Positions 31,213 to 39,783 of a stretch of DNA of 64,000 nt are shown piece after piece. The notes below the pieces were generated by a model, which ran no database searches, was not told the DNA's origin, and worked only from the letters and a program-made list of their open reading frames with translations. Origin of the DNA: Micromonospora siamensis (GTDB lineage Bacteria > Actinomycetota > Actinomycetes > Mycobacteriales > Micromonosporaceae); assembly GCF_900090305.1 (NCBI RefSeq), contig NZ_LT607751.1:248001-312000 (forward strand), written 5' to 3'. Every line of letters starts with the position of its first letter. Positions within the stretch are counted from its first letter, which is position 1. Position numbers and translations under genes: made by a program.

Positions 31213-31271
31213 GCGCGAGGAGTGAGCCGGGTCTGCGAGCCCCGCAGTCGCGAACAGAGGTGGACCAGTGA
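31209..31271 (+). repeat. Bridging repeat copy E: 20-codon micro-ORF after the FtsK-like gene
   Basis: GTG at 31209 overlaps the FtsK-like TGA as GTGA, 20 codons follow (VSARSEPGLRAPQSRTEVDQ), and the TGA overlaps the next GTG (31268) as GTGA. The bases GGACCAGTGA occur on both sides of the repeat (31203-31212 and 31262-31271), as expected if the element was inserted with duplication of an ancestral gene junction. The 3' AGAGGTGG can serve as ribosome site. Confidence 0.85.
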
Positions 31272-31966
31272 CCGGCGTCGACACCGGGACCGCCGTGCCG
31301 GCCCCCCGCCCGGCCGCCGACGGCGATCCGGCGGGGGCGGCCTGGGCGGACTACGTGGCGGCGGCCCGCCAGCTGGACGGGGTACGGCGGACTGCGGCGA
31401 CCGCCGCCGGTGAGCAGGCGCGCGCGGTGCAGGCCGCCCGCGAGGAGCTGTCCGAGGTACACGCGCGGCTGGCGCCGCAGCAGGCGCGGCTGCGGGAGCT
31501 GGGCGTACCCGCGATCTCGCTGGTGCCGTCGCCGCCGGAGCTGACCGAGGCGGCCCGGTCGATGGCGGGTGGGCCGACGGCGGTGCTGGCGGCCCTGCGC
31601 GCGGCCCGGGGCTGGGCGGACGCCGCGGACGGGGTGCTGGAGGCGCGGAGCCGGCTGCGACCGACGTCGTGGCCGGTCGGGCCGCGCAACCTGCTGGTGT
31701 ACGGGCCGCTGGCGCTGCTCGTCCCGGTGCTCCAGGTGATCCTGTTCGTGGCCACCGGCACCGGTGCGGCGAGCATCGCCGCGCTGGCCTGCGGACTGCC
31801 GATGCCGGCGGTGGCGTTCATGCTGGGCTGGTTGGGCATCGGGCGGCTCTTCCCGGCCGGACCGGACGGCGGGGTCGAGCGGACGCCCCGCTTCGGAGCG
31901 CTGGTCTGCCTGGTGCCGGCGGTGCTGGCCACCGCCGGGATCGTGCTGGCCATGCTGGCCGGCTGA
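31268..31966 (+). CDS. Coiled-coil two-TM membrane protein, unknown function
   Basis: The 232-residue protein has an N-terminal coiled coil (about residues 30-75, VRRTAATAAGEQARAVQAAR), a helical middle part, and three hydrophobic stretches near the C-terminus (about 145-165, 170-190, 212-230). It is coupled to the FtsK-like gene through the bridging repeat, suggesting the two products act together. I recognise no family. Confidence 0.65.
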   Translation: MTGVDTGTAVPAPRPAADGDPAGAAWADYVAAARQLDGVRRTAATAAGEQARAVQAAREELSEVHARLAPQQARLRELGVPAISLVPSPPELTEAARSMAGGPTAVLAALRAARGWADAADGVLEARSRLRPTSWPVGPRNLLVYGPLALLVPVLQVILFVATGTGAASIAALACGLPMPAVAFMLGWLGIGRLFPAGPDGGVERTPRFGALVCLVPAVLATAGIVLAMLAG

Positions 31967-31997
31967 GGCCGGTCACCGGCCGACGCGTCAGCCGGCC
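31957..31997. terminator. Nested bidirectional terminator between the cluster and folE
   Basis: Outer arms GGCCGGCTGA (31957-31966) and TCAGCCGGCC (31988-31997) are perfectly complementary, and within them GGCCGG and CCGGCC form a second stem around TCA. The left arm contains the stop codon of the coiled-coil gene. It lies between convergent genes. Confidence 0.75.
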
Positions 31998-32010
31998 GGA
32001 TCTGCCCCGC

Positions 32011-32574
32011 TCAGCGGTGCAGGATCAGCGACATCGCCTCGGCGCGGGACTTGGCGTCCTCCTGGTGGATGCCGCGTACGGCGGAGGTGATGGTCTTCGC
32101 GCCGGACTTCTGGATGCCGCGCATCGCCATGCACATGTGCTCGCACTCCAGTACCACGATGACGCCGGCCGGGGCCAGCCTGGTCATCAGCAGGTCGGCG
32201 ATCTGGGAGGTGAGCCGCTCCTGGACCTGGGGCCGGCGGGCGAAGACCTCGACCAGCCGGGCCAGCTTGGACAGGCCGGTGATCCGACCGTCCGGGCCCG
32301 GGATGTAGCCGATGTGCGCGCTGCCCCGGAACGGGAGGAGGTGGTGCTCGCAGAGGCTCATCACGTCGATGTCGCGGACGAGGACGAGCTCCTGGTGATT
32401 GGCCTCGAAGGTGGTGCTGAGCACCTGCGCGGGGTCGACCCGCAGGCCGGCGAAGAGTTCCGCGTACGCGCGGGCGACCCGGGCCGGGGTCTGCTGGAGG
32501 CCGTCCCGGTCGGGGTCCTCGCCGACGGCGACGAGGATCTCCCGGACCGCCTTCTCGATCCGGGCGAGGTCCAT
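32011..32574 (-). CDS. folE: GTP cyclohydrolase I
   Basis: FolE makes dihydroneopterin triphosphate from GTP, the first step of folate synthesis. From the ATG at 32574 it has 187 residues with [14 protein letters not shown] [23 protein letters not shown], the zinc motif CEHHLLPF and [10 protein letters not shown] with the later ligand cysteine. Strongly GC-biased third positions continue upstream of this ATG to the ftsH stop, encoding [19 protein letters not shown] and earlier residues, yet no ATG or GTG is found there; the frame's only candidate start at the junction is a CTG at the ftsH TGA (CTGA). The true N-terminus is therefore open. It follows ftsH on the same strand. Confidence 0.95.
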   Translation of the reverse strand: MDLARIEKAVREILVAVGEDPDRDGLQQTPARVARAYAELFAGLRVDPAQVLSTTFEANHQELVLVRDIDVMSLCEHHLLPFRGSAHIGYIPGPDGRITGLSKLARLVEVFARRPQVQERLTSQIADLLMTRLAPAGVIVVLECEHMCMAMRGIQKSGAKTITSAVRGIHQEDAKSRAEAMSLILHR

Positions 32575-32665
32575 GGTGTCCTCGACCGGCCGGCCGGTGA
32601 GCTTGCCGCTGATCAGTCGGGCGGCGACGTAGTCGAGCGCCTCGTCCCCGGGCTCGGTGGACGAG

Positions 32666-32697
32666 GCGGCCAGCCCCGATCGCTCGGGGCTGGCCGC
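32666..32697. terminator. Perfect 14-bp hairpin between ftsH and folE
   Basis: GCGGCCAGCCCCGA (32666-32679) and TCGGGGCTGGCCGC (32684-32697) are perfectly complementary around a 4-base TCGC loop, 12 bases after the ftsH stop. No T-run follows in either direction. It could attenuate or process the ftsH-folE transcript. If folE starts at the CTG, the hairpin is within its coding region. Confidence 0.6.
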
Positions 32698-32708
32698 GTT
32701 GTCGCTGT

Positions 32709-34715
32709 TCAGTGGAGACCGTCCGAGTTGTTCGAGGCGCCTCCGACGGAGATGCCGTCGGCCGTGGCCTGCGCCCTGAGCTTCTCCTGCTCGGCCGGGG
32801 TGAGCACGGGCGGCTCGGTGGAGGGCATCCGCTTGCCGAAGCCGTTGTACGGGGCCATCGGCGGGCGCTTGACCACCCGAGCGGCGATCCGAGCCATGTC
32901 GGCGGTGGAGAGCGTCTCCTTCTCCATCAGCTCCAGGACCATGTTGTCCAGGACGTCCCGGTATTCCACCAGGATCTCCCAGGCCTCGTCGTGGGCCAGC
33001 TCGATCAGGGCCCGCATCTCGCCGTCGATCTCGGCGGCCACCGCGTCGGAGTAGTCCCGCTCGTGGCCCATGTTGCGGCCGAGGAACGGTTCGTCTCCGC
33101 TGGTGCCGTACTTGATCGCGCCGAGCTTGGAGCTCATGCCGTACTGCGTGATCATCGCGCGGGCCAGCTGGGTGGCCTTCTCGATGTCGTTGCCGGCTCC
33201 CGTGGTGGGCTCGTGGAAGACCAGTTCCTCGGCGGCCCGGCCGCCCAGCGCGTACGCCAGGGTGTCGATCATCTCGGCGCGGGTCTGGGTGTACTTGTCC
33301 TCCGTGGGGAGCACCAGGGTGTGCCCCAGCGACCGGCCACGGGACAGGATCGTCACCTTGTGCACCGGCGCCGCGTGCGGCAGCGCCCAGGCGACCAGCG
33401 CGTGCCCACCCTCGTGGTACGCGGTGATCTTCTTCTCCTGGTCGCTCATCACCCGGGTCCGGCGCTGCGGGCCGGCGATCACCCGGTCGATCGACTCCTC
33501 GAGCGAGTCGTTGGTGATCGCCCGCTGGTCCTTGCGGGCGGTGAGCAGAGCCGACTCGTTGATCACGTTGGCCAGGTCGGCGCCGCTGAAGCCGGGGGTC
33601 CGCCGGGCCACCGAGTCGAGGTCGACGTCGGGGGTGAACGGCTTGCCCTTGGCGTGCACCCGCAGGATCGCCTTGCGGCCCTCCATGTCGGGGGCGTCGA
33701 CCGGGATCTGCCGGTCGAAGCGGCCCGGGCGCAGCAGCGCCGGGTCGAGGATGTCCGGCCGGTTGGTGGCGGCGATCAGGATGACGCCGCCCTTGGTGTC
33801 GAAGCCGTCCATCTCGACGAGCAGCTGGTTGAGGGTCTGCTCGCGCTCGTCGTGACCGCCGCCCATGCCGGCGCCGCGGTGGCGGCCGACGGCGTCGATC
33901 TCGTCGACGAAGACGATCGCCGGGGCGTTCGCCTTGGCCTGCTCGAAGAGGTCGCGGACCCGGCTGGCGCCGACACCGACGAACATCTCGACGAAGTCGG
34001 AGCCGGAGATGGAGTAGAACGGCACCCCGGCCTCGCCGGCGACGGCCCGGGCGAGCAGCGTCTTACCCGTTCCGGGCGGGCCGAAGAGCAGCACGCCCTT
34101 CGGGATCTTGGCGCCCAGGGCCTGGTACTTCGCCGGGTTCTGGAGGAAGTCCTTGATCTCGTGGAGTTCCTCGACGGCCTCCTCGGCCCCGGCCACGTCC
34201 GCGAAGGTGGTCTTCGGCGTGTCCTTGGTGATCATCTTCGCCTTGGACTTGCCGAAGTTGAGCACCCGGGAGCCGCCGCCCTGCATCTGCGACATGAAGA
34301 ACAGCAGCAGGAGCACCAGCAGCGCGATGGGCAGCAGGTTGACCAGCAGGCTCACCCAGATGCTGTCCGAGGAGACCTTGGTGTCGGCCGGACCCGTGAT
34401 CCGGTTGGCCGACTTGGCCTCCAGGACCTCGTTCCAGACCTGGCCGCCCACCTCGTACGGGAACTGGGCCTCGATCCGGTCGGTGTTGGTGTCACCGAAC
34501 TTGGCCTTGTCCTTCAGGTCGATCTGGAGCGTCTGCTCCTTGTCCTGGAAGACGACCTTTTCGATGCCACCCTTGTTGAGCTGGTCCAGCGCGACGGACG
34601 TGTCCACCCGGTGGTAGCTGGGTCCAGCGGTGAACAGCTGACTGAGCACAACGGCGCCGAGGATGACCAGGATGATCCAGACCACCGGTCGGCGGAAGAA
34701 ACGCGTACGTTCCAT
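32709..34715 (-). CDS. ftsH: ATP-dependent zinc metalloprotease FtsH
   Basis: FtsH degrades membrane and regulatory proteins as a hexamer. The 668-residue protein has an N-terminal membrane helix (about residues 11-29), an outer domain, a second helix (about 122-140), the AAA module with Walker [17 protein letters not shown], Walker [13 protein letters not shown], the second region of homology around [20 protein letters not shown], and the protease motif [12 protein letters not shown]. The C-terminal tail is Ala/Asp-rich, as in actinobacterial FtsH. It sits in the hpt-ftsH-folE order, with an insertion sequence now separating hpt from it. Confidence 0.98.
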   Translation of the reverse strand: MERTRFFRRPVVWIILVILGAVVLSQLFTAGPSYHRVDTSVALDQLNKGGIEKVVFQDKEQTLQIDLKDKAKFGDTNTDRIEAQFPYEVGGQVWNEVLEAKSANRITGPADTKVSSDSIWVSLLVNLLPIALLVLLLLFFMSQMQGGGSRVLNFGKSKAKMITKDTPKTTFADVAGAEEAVEELHEIKDFLQNPAKYQALGAKIPKGVLLFGPPGTGKTLLARAVAGEAGVPFYSISGSDFVEMFVGVGASRVRDLFEQAKANAPAIVFVDEIDAVGRHRGAGMGGGHDEREQTLNQLLVEMDGFDTKGGVILIAATNRPDILDPALLRPGRFDRQIPVDAPDMEGRKAILRVHAKGKPFTPDVDLDSVARRTPGFSGADLANVINESALLTARKDQRAITNDSLEESIDRVIAGPQRRTRVMSDQEKKITAYHEGGHALVAWALPHAAPVHKVTILSRGRSLGHTLVLPTEDKYTQTRAEMIDTLAYALGGRAAEELVFHEPTTGAGNDIEKATQLARAMITQYGMSSKLGAIKYGTSGDEPFLGRNMGHERDYSDAVAAEIDGEMRALIELAHDEAWEILVEYRDVLDNMVLELMEKETLSTADMARIAARVVKRPPMAPYNGFGKRMPSTEPPVLTPAEQEKLRAQATADGISVGGASNNSDGLH

Positions 34716-35148
34716 GCTGTCGTCGAGCGCCGAGACGCCCGCATCCTCCTGATCGACGTCCTGACCGACTGAATGGTGTCGCCGCCGTGGGCGGCGGCCG
34801 CAGCCGCCGTGCGGGCCGGCTCGACCCCCGAGGCGCGAAACTGCCGCGCCGCGGTCATTCGACGGTACACCGTCAGTGCCGGATGTGAGCTTGCGAGCCC
34901 GGCACTTACGCGTACGGCGAACCCGGGTTTGGGCCGGCGTGACGCGAAGTCCGCGCCCGTCCTCAGGACCGCCCGGTCACGCGGCTCGAGGGGTCGGGCG
35001 TGGAGAGTGCCTCCACGTCACCGACCCATACCGTAGTCCGTTCAGCTGAGAGCCCGCTGAACGTCCGCTTGACGAGACCGGCACCGACGGCGGATCCGGC
35101 GGCCCGGCCCGCTCGGGCGCGGGCGTGGATCTCGCGGGCCGCGCCTCA
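34716..35148. other. 430-bp upstream region of ftsH, left flank of the insertion sequence
   Basis: No gene is seen. It contains inverted repeats CGTTCAGC/GCTGAACG (35039-35046 and 35056-35063) and GTGCCGG/CCGGCAC (about 34876-34882 and 34899-34905). A minus-strand TACGGT near 35029-35034 is a possible -10 for ftsH with a leader of about 300 bases. An AGGAGG lies about 27 bases before the ftsH ATG, farther than a normal ribosome site. TCA at 35146-35148 is the left target duplication of the insertion sequence. Confidence 0.5.
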
Positions 35149-36113
35149 GAGAGTGTTGGGTAACCCAGTGACTACTTCGGGTTGAGTTCGTCGTCGAGGC
35201 GTCGAGCTGCTTCGGTCTCGATCGGGCCTTGCGGTTCGATGTCCTCGCCGGCGAGGCGGGCGGCCATCAGGCGGATCATGGCGACTTTGATCATCGCTTC
35301 GGCGTGCGCGGGCTTGCGTTCGTAGTCGCGGGCCAACCGTCTGCACCGTCCCAACCAGGCAAAGGTCCGTTCCACCACCCACCTGCGGGGTAGCACCTGG
35401 AAGCCTTTCACGTCGGCGTTGCGGGCCACGATCTGCAGGTCGAGTCCGGCGTGGGTGCGGGCCCACGCCAGCAGGCCTTTGTCGACCTGGTTGACGTAGC
35501 CGGCGTCGGCCCAGACCAGACCCAGCAGCGGGAACGTCTCGGTGATCCTCGCCAGGACCAGCTTGGCGCCGGCACGCTCCTGGATCGACGCGGAATGCAC
35601 CACGGCCTTGAGCAGCAGCCCGCACGTGTCGACCAGGACATGCCGCTTACGGCCCCGCGTGCGTTTGCCGGCGTCGTAGCCGATCGCCTCACCGCCCTGA
35701 TGACTGTGCGCGGTCTGCGAATCGAGGACCGCCGCCGACGGCTGCGGATCACGTCCCTCGGCCACTCGCACCGCGTCGCGCAGCAGGTCGTGAACCCGAT
35801 CCCACGTGCCGTCGGCGCTCCAGCACCGGAACCACCGGTAGGCCACGTCCCACGGCACGAGGTCATGGGGCACATGCCGCCACGCCGTACCAGTGCGCAA
35901 CACGTACAGGATCGTGTCAATGACCAGCCGACGTGGATACCGCAACGGCCGACCACCCCGCCGCGGATCCCGCACCGGCAGCAACGGCTTGATGACCGCC
36001 CACTGCCCATCCGTCAACGACGACTCGTAGGCCGGTTTACAGACACAGCGACACAGAAGTGATCTTCCCCGACACGGTCAACGAAGATCACGTCCAGGTA
36101 TCACAACACTCTC
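35149..36113 (-). mobile_element. Complete IS5-family insertion sequence (IS1031-like), 965 bp
   Basis: Terminal inverted repeats GAGAGTGTTG (left, 35149) and CAACACTCTC (right, ending 36113) match perfectly over 10 bases and at 14 of 17 overall. The element is flanked by a 3-bp duplication TCA (35146-35148 and 36114-36116), fitting the TNA target preference of the IS1031 group. It contains one transposase gene. The right duplicated TCA is the reverse complement of the hpt stop codon. Confidence 0.9.
35172..36017 (-). CDS. IS5-family DDE transposase
   Basis: The 281-residue protein has the IS5 N-terminal motif LTDGQWAVIKPLLP, then the catalytic triad Asp99 (AVLDSQT), Asp171 (VWADAGYV) and Glu216 (WVVERTFAWL) with the Y-(2)-R-(3)-E-type context. 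Length is normal and no frameshift or stop is seen, so it may be active. The start is unusual: TTG at 36017 is the first recognised start codon, while the frame remains open upstream (CKPAYESS), suggesting the true start could be a non-standard codon or is impaired. Confidence 0.92.
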   Translation of the reverse strand: MTDGQWAVIKPLLPVRDPRRGGRPLRYPRRLVIDTILYVLRTGTAWRHVPHDLVPWDVAYRWFRCWSADGTWDRVHDLLRDAVRVAEGRDPQPSAAVLDSQTAHSHQGGEAIGYDAGKRTRGRKRHVLVDTCGLLLKAVVHSASIQERAGAKLVLARITETFPLLGLVWADAGYVNQVDKGLLAWARTHAGLDLQIVARNADVKGFQVLPRRWVVERTFAWLGRCRRLARDYERKPAHAEAMIKVAMIRLMAARLAGEDIEPQGPIETEAARRLDDELNPK

Positions 36114-36689
36114 TCAGGCGCGGGCGTAGACCTCGGGCTTCAGGACGCCCACGAAGGGCACCTCGCGGTAGCGCTCGCCGAAGTCGAGGCCGTAGCCGAC
36201 GACGAACTCGGTGGGGATGTCGAAGCCGACGTACTTGACCGGGACCGGCACCTTGACCGCGTCCGGCTTGCGGAACAGGGCCACCACCTCGACGCTGGCC
36301 GCCGAGCGGGACTCCAGGTAGCGCAGCAGCCAGGAGAGGGTGAGACCGGAGTCGACGATGTCCTCGACGACCACGACGTGCCGGCCGGCGATGTCCCGGT
36401 CCAGGTCCTTGAGGATCCGGACCACGCCCGAGGAGGTGGTGCCCTGGCCGTACGAGGAGACGGCCATGAACTCCAGCTCGGCGGGGGGACCCTGCCGGCC
36501 CAGCGCCCGGGCGAAGTCGGCCATGAACATGACCGCGCCCTTGAGGACGCAGACGAGCAGCAGCCCGTCCTCGACGTGCGCGTAGTCCGCGGAGACCTGC
36601 TTGGCGAGCTCCGCTGTCTTCTCGCGGATCTGCGCCTCGGAGATGATCACGTGGTCGATGTCGGCGTCGTACCAGGAGCCGTCAGCCAT
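36114..36689 (-). CDS. hpt: Hypoxanthine phosphoribosyltransferase
   Basis: Hpt salvages hypoxanthine (and guanine) with PRPP. The 191-residue protein has the PRPP-binding signature VVVVEDIVDSGLTL, LLLVCVLKGAVMFMADFAR, the flexible-loop AVSSYGQGTTSSG and KYVGFDIPTEFVVGYGLD. The ATG at 36689 has an AGGAG ribosome site. An insertion sequence lies immediately after its TGA stop, leaving the coding sequence whole but probably separating it from ftsH transcription. Confidence 0.96.
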   Translation of the reverse strand: MADGSWYDADIDHVIISEAQIREKTAELAKQVSADYAHVEDGLLLVCVLKGAVMFMADFARALGRQGPPAELEFMAVSSYGQGTTSSGVVRILKDLDRDIAGRHVVVVEDIVDSGLTLSWLLRYLESRSAASVEVVALFRKPDAVKVPVPVKYVGFDIPTEFVVGYGLDFGERYREVPFVGVLKPEVYARA

Positions 36690-36789
36690 GACTCCTAGCC
36701 TGCCGTACGCCCGGCGGCCTCCGTCGGCGGGGCCGCCGGTTTCGCCACGACCCCGCCGGGATTTTTCACCGCGTACGGCGCAAATCACC

Positions 36790-36927
36790 TCAGCAGGGGC
36801 GGGACTGCCAACGGCGGCCGTCGGCCGTCGGCTTCCAGTCGGCCGAGTCGCGGCTGTCCGTGGTGAGGCCGGCGGCCGATGCGACGGCCAGCGCGAGGAG
36901 CAGGAGGAGGAGCAGAAGGAAGGTCAT
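36790..36927 (-). CDS. 45-residue membrane-anchored peptide, hypothetical
   Basis: From the ATG at 36927 the product is MTFLLLLLLLLALAVASAAG followed by about 25 hydrophilic residues (TTDSRDSADWKPTADGRRW). It looks like a small membrane-anchored or secreted peptide. A minus-strand TATAAC about 20 bases upstream is a plausible -10, and AAAGCGAGCG before the ATG a weak ribosome site. Such short hydrophobic ORFs are easily spurious, though its promoter-like upstream and clear topology favour a real gene. Confidence 0.45.
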   Translation of the reverse strand: MTFLLLLLLLLALAVASAAGLTTDSRDSADWKPTADGRRWQSRPC

Positions 36928-37066
36928 GGCGGCGCTCGCTTTCGCGTGGTTATAGGTGGTTTTCGCCGCCGGTGCGCACCGGACTGCACCCAGTCTGCGC
37001 CCCACCCACCACGACGGACAGCGGCAGAAAAGACACTGACCATCGATATCCTGCCACCGCTTCGGT

Positions 37067-37072
37067 TACCCT
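37067..37072 (+). promoter_or_regulatory. -10 box of probable leaderless promoter for the GlxA-type regulator
   Basis: TACCCT is followed by 6 bases and the ATG at 37079. Confidence 0.5.
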
Positions 37073-37078
37073 CGTCAC

Positions 37079-38047
37079 ATGCTCCGATCGGTGGCCGTCC
37101 TCGCGCTCGACCGGGTCGCCGCGTTCGAGCTGGGCGTGCTCGCCGAGGTCTTCGGCACCGACCGCACCGCCGACGGCTTCCCCGGCTACCGCTTCGCGGT
37201 GTGCACCCCCGACGGCGGCCCGGTCCGCACCGCCTCCGGCTTCCAGCTCGTCCCGCACGCCGACCTCGCCCCGATCGAGGAGGCCGACCTGGTGGCCGTC
37301 CCCGCCCACGGCGACGGCTGTGCCCTCCCCGAGCCGGCGCTCGCCGCCCTCCGGCGGGCCGCCGAGCGGGGCGCCTGGCTGCTCAGCGTCTGCGCCGGCG
37401 CGTTCGTGCTCGGCGCGGCCGGGGTGCTCGACGACCGGGACTGCACCACCCACTGGCGGTACGTCGACGAGCTGCAACGACGCCATCCACGCGCCCGGGT
37501 CAGCTGCAACTCGCTCTACGTCCAGGACGGCCGGCTGCTCACCAGCGCCGGCACCGCCGCCGGCATCGACGCCTGCCTGCACCTGGTCCGCCAGGAACAC
37601 GGCTCGGCGGTCGCCACCCGGCTGGCCCGCCGGATGGTCGTCCCGCCGCACCGCGACGGCGGCCAGGCCCAGTACGTCGAGGCGCCCATCCCGCGCGCAC
37701 CCGAGGCGCCCACCCTGGAACCGGTGCTGGAGTGGCTGATGGGTCACCTGGACCGACCGGTCACCGTGGAAGACCTGGCCGGCCGGGCCGGCATGGCCCC
37801 GCGTACCTTCGCCCGCCGGTTCCGCGCCGAGACCGGCACCACCCCGCACGACTGGGTGACCAGCCAGCGGGTGCTGCTGGCCCGGCGGCTGCTGGAGGAG
37901 ACCGCGCTGAGCGTGGAGGAGGTCGCCGGCCGGGCCGGTTTCGGCGACGCCGCCGGGCTGCGGCACCACTTCACCCGACGGGTCGGCACCACCCCGCACA
38001 GCTACCGGGCCACCTTCCGGGCCCGGATCGCGGCTCACCAGCCGTAG
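37079..38047 (+). CDS. GlxA-type transcription regulator (DJ-1/PfpI domain plus AraC HTH)
   Basis: The 322-residue protein has an N-terminal DJ-1/PfpI-like domain with the nucleophile-elbow LLSVCAGAFVLGAAGVLD (about residues 100-117) and a C-terminal AraC/XylS double helix-turn-helix (LAGRAGMAPRTFARRFRAETGTTPHDWV ... VAGRAGFGDAAGLRHHFTRRVGTTPHSYR). Members sense small metabolites through the DJ-1 domain, but the ligand here is unknown. It overlaps the 3' end of the convergent gamma-glutamyltransferase gene by 13 bases. Confidence 0.92.
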   Translation: MLRSVAVLALDRVAAFELGVLAEVFGTDRTADGFPGYRFAVCTPDGGPVRTASGFQLVPHADLAPIEEADLVAVPAHGDGCALPEPALAALRRAAERGAWLLSVCAGAFVLGAAGVLDDRDCTTHWRYVDELQRRHPRARVSCNSLYVQDGRLLTSAGTAAGIDACLHLVRQEHGSAVATRLARRMVVPPHRDGGQAQYVEAPIPRAPEAPTLEPVLEWLMGHLDRPVTVEDLAGRAGMAPRTFARRFRAETGTTPHDWVTSQRVLLARRLLEETALSVEEVAGRAGFGDAAGLRHHFTRRVGTTPHSYRATFRARIAAHQP

Positions 38048-39663
38048 CCACCGCCGTCGACCCGGGGCTCCGAGCCCACCGCGTACCCGCCGCCGGGCAG
38101 CCGCAGGATCGCCTGGCCGTACCCGAAGACCGTCGGCTCGACCGCGACGGTCACCTCGTGCCCGCGGGACCGCAGCCCGGCGACCAGGTCGCCGTCCAGC
38201 TCCGGCTCGACCAGCAGCGACCGACCGGCGTGCCAGTACCAGCGCGGCGCGTCCAGCGCCGCCTGCGGATCGCGACCGGCGTCCAGCAGCGCGGAGACGA
38301 ACTGCACGTGCCCCTGCGGCTGCATGTGGCCGCCCATCACCCCGAACGGCCCCACCGGCGCACCGTCCCGGGTCAGGAAACCCGGGATGATGGTGTGGAA
38401 CGGGCGCTTCGCCGGTCCCACCGCGTTCGGGTGGGTCGGGTCGAGCCGGAAGCCCAGACCCCGGTTCTGCAGGGCGAAGCCGTGCCCGGGAAGCACCACC
38501 CGGGACCCGAAGGCCAGGTAGGTGGACTGGATCAGGCTGACCATCATGCCCGCCGAGTCGGCCGTGCAGAGGTAGACGGTGCCGCCGCGCTCCGGGTCAC
38601 CGGCTGCCGGCGTACCCGCCCGGTCGGTCACCAGGGCTCGCCGCGCCGCCGCGTACCCGGGGTCGAGCAGGGCAGCCGTCGGGACCGCCACCCGCTCCGG
38701 GTCGGCGACGTACGCGTGCGCGTCGGCGAAGCCGAGCTTCACCGCCTCGACCTGCCAGTGCAGCCGCGACACCGGATCGAGCGCCGCGAGGTCCACCCCG
38801 TCGAGCACGTTCAGGGCGAGCAGCGCGGCCAGCCCCTGGCCGTTCGGCGGCAGCTCCCACACCTGGTGGTCCCGGTAGGTGGCGGCCACCGGGTCCACCC
38901 AGGTCGAGGCGTGCGCCGCGAGGTCGTCGCCGGTGAGCAGCCCGCCGGTCCGGGCGGCGTGGGCGTCCAGCGCCGCCGCGATCCGCCCCCGGTAGAAGTC
39001 CGCCGCGCCGGTGACGGCGATCCGGCGCAGGGTCTCCGCCGCATCCGGGTTGCGCCACCGCTCGCCGGGCCGGGGCGCCCGACCGTCGACGGTGAACACC
39101 CGGCGGAACTCGGCGAACTCCTCCCCCGCCGGGTCGGCGGGCCCGGCCAGGGCCCGCGCCCAGGTGGCCGCCACCCCGGGGGAGACCGGGTGCCCGTGCT
39201 CGGCGTACCCGATCGCGTCGGCGAAGAGGTCCGCGAAGGGCAACGAGCCGAACCGGTCGTGCAGGTCCCGCCAGCCGGCCGGCGCGCCCGGCACGGTCAC
39301 CGGCAGCCAGCCCCGGGCCGGCATCGCCGGCCCGTGCGACTGGGCGCCACCGAGCGCCTCGGCCGGCGCGGTCTCCCGCCGCTCCGACGCGGCGAGCACC
39401 AGCTCCCGGGTCAGCCCGGCCGGCGACCGCCCGGAGGCGTTCAGGCCGTGCAGCCGGTCACCGTCCCAGACGATCGCGAACAGGTCGCCGCCGATGTCGT
39501 TCGACGGCGGTTGCAGCACGGTCAACGCGATCGCGGTGGCCAGCGCCGCGTCGACGGCGTTGCCGCCGCGCCGCAGCACGGCCAGGCCGGTGGCCGCGGC
39601 GAGCGGATGGCTGGTCGCCACCGCGCCGTGGGGGGCGAAGAGCGGCATCCGGGGGTACGCCAT
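38035..39663 (-). CDS. ggt: Gamma-glutamyltransferase family protein
   Basis: The 542-residue Ntn-hydrolase has GAVATSHPLAAATGLAVLRRGGNAVDAALA at the N-terminus and the autoprocessing threonine in GGTVYLCTADSAGMMVSL, followed by the GMPSSM-region equivalent GSRVVLPGHGFALQNRG. It would cleave gamma-glutamyl bonds (for example in glutathione-like compounds), but no signal peptide is seen, so it is probably cytoplasmic and of the YwrD-like branch; the natural substrate is uncertain. A weak TAGACA -10 sits 6 bases before the ATG. Confidence 0.9.
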   Translation of the reverse strand: MAYPRMPLFAPHGAVATSHPLAAATGLAVLRRGGNAVDAALATAIALTVLQPPSNDIGGDLFAIVWDGDRLHGLNASGRSPAGLTRELVLAASERRETAPAEALGGAQSHGPAMPARGWLPVTVPGAPAGWRDLHDRFGSLPFADLFADAIGYAEHGHPVSPGVAATWARALAGPADPAGEEFAEFRRVFTVDGRAPRPGERWRNPDAAETLRRIAVTGAADFYRGRIAAALDAHAARTGGLLTGDDLAAHASTWVDPVAATYRDHQVWELPPNGQGLAALLALNVLDGVDLAALDPVSRLHWQVEAVKLGFADAHAYVADPERVAVPTAALLDPGYAAARRALVTDRAGTPAAGDPERGGTVYLCTADSAGMMVSLIQSTYLAFGSRVVLPGHGFALQNRGLGFRLDPTHPNAVGPAKRPFHTIIPGFLTRDGAPVGPFGVMGGHMQPQGHVQFVSALLDAGRDPQAALDAPRWYWHAGRSLLVEPELDGDLVAGLRSRGHEVTVAVEPTVFGYGQAILRLPGGGYAVGSEPRVDGGGYGW

Positions 39664-39783
39664 CCGCCATGTCTACCGCGTCCCGCGGCTCCCGGTCGAT
39701 CCCCGCCCGGCCACGCGCCGCCCGAGCACGCGCCGTCCGCCCGAGCACGTCGCCCGTCGCCCGTCGGAATCAAGATGCGGATC

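Noticed and set aside
19000..32011. Calling the type IV secretion-like block an integrative conjugative element
   Set aside because: No integrase, relaxase, tRNA gene or flanking direct repeats were found at its edges.
32666..32697. Calling the hairpin after ftsH a confident terminator
   Set aside because: There is no T-run, folE follows immediately, and coding-like sequence runs through it. It is listed with reduced confidence.
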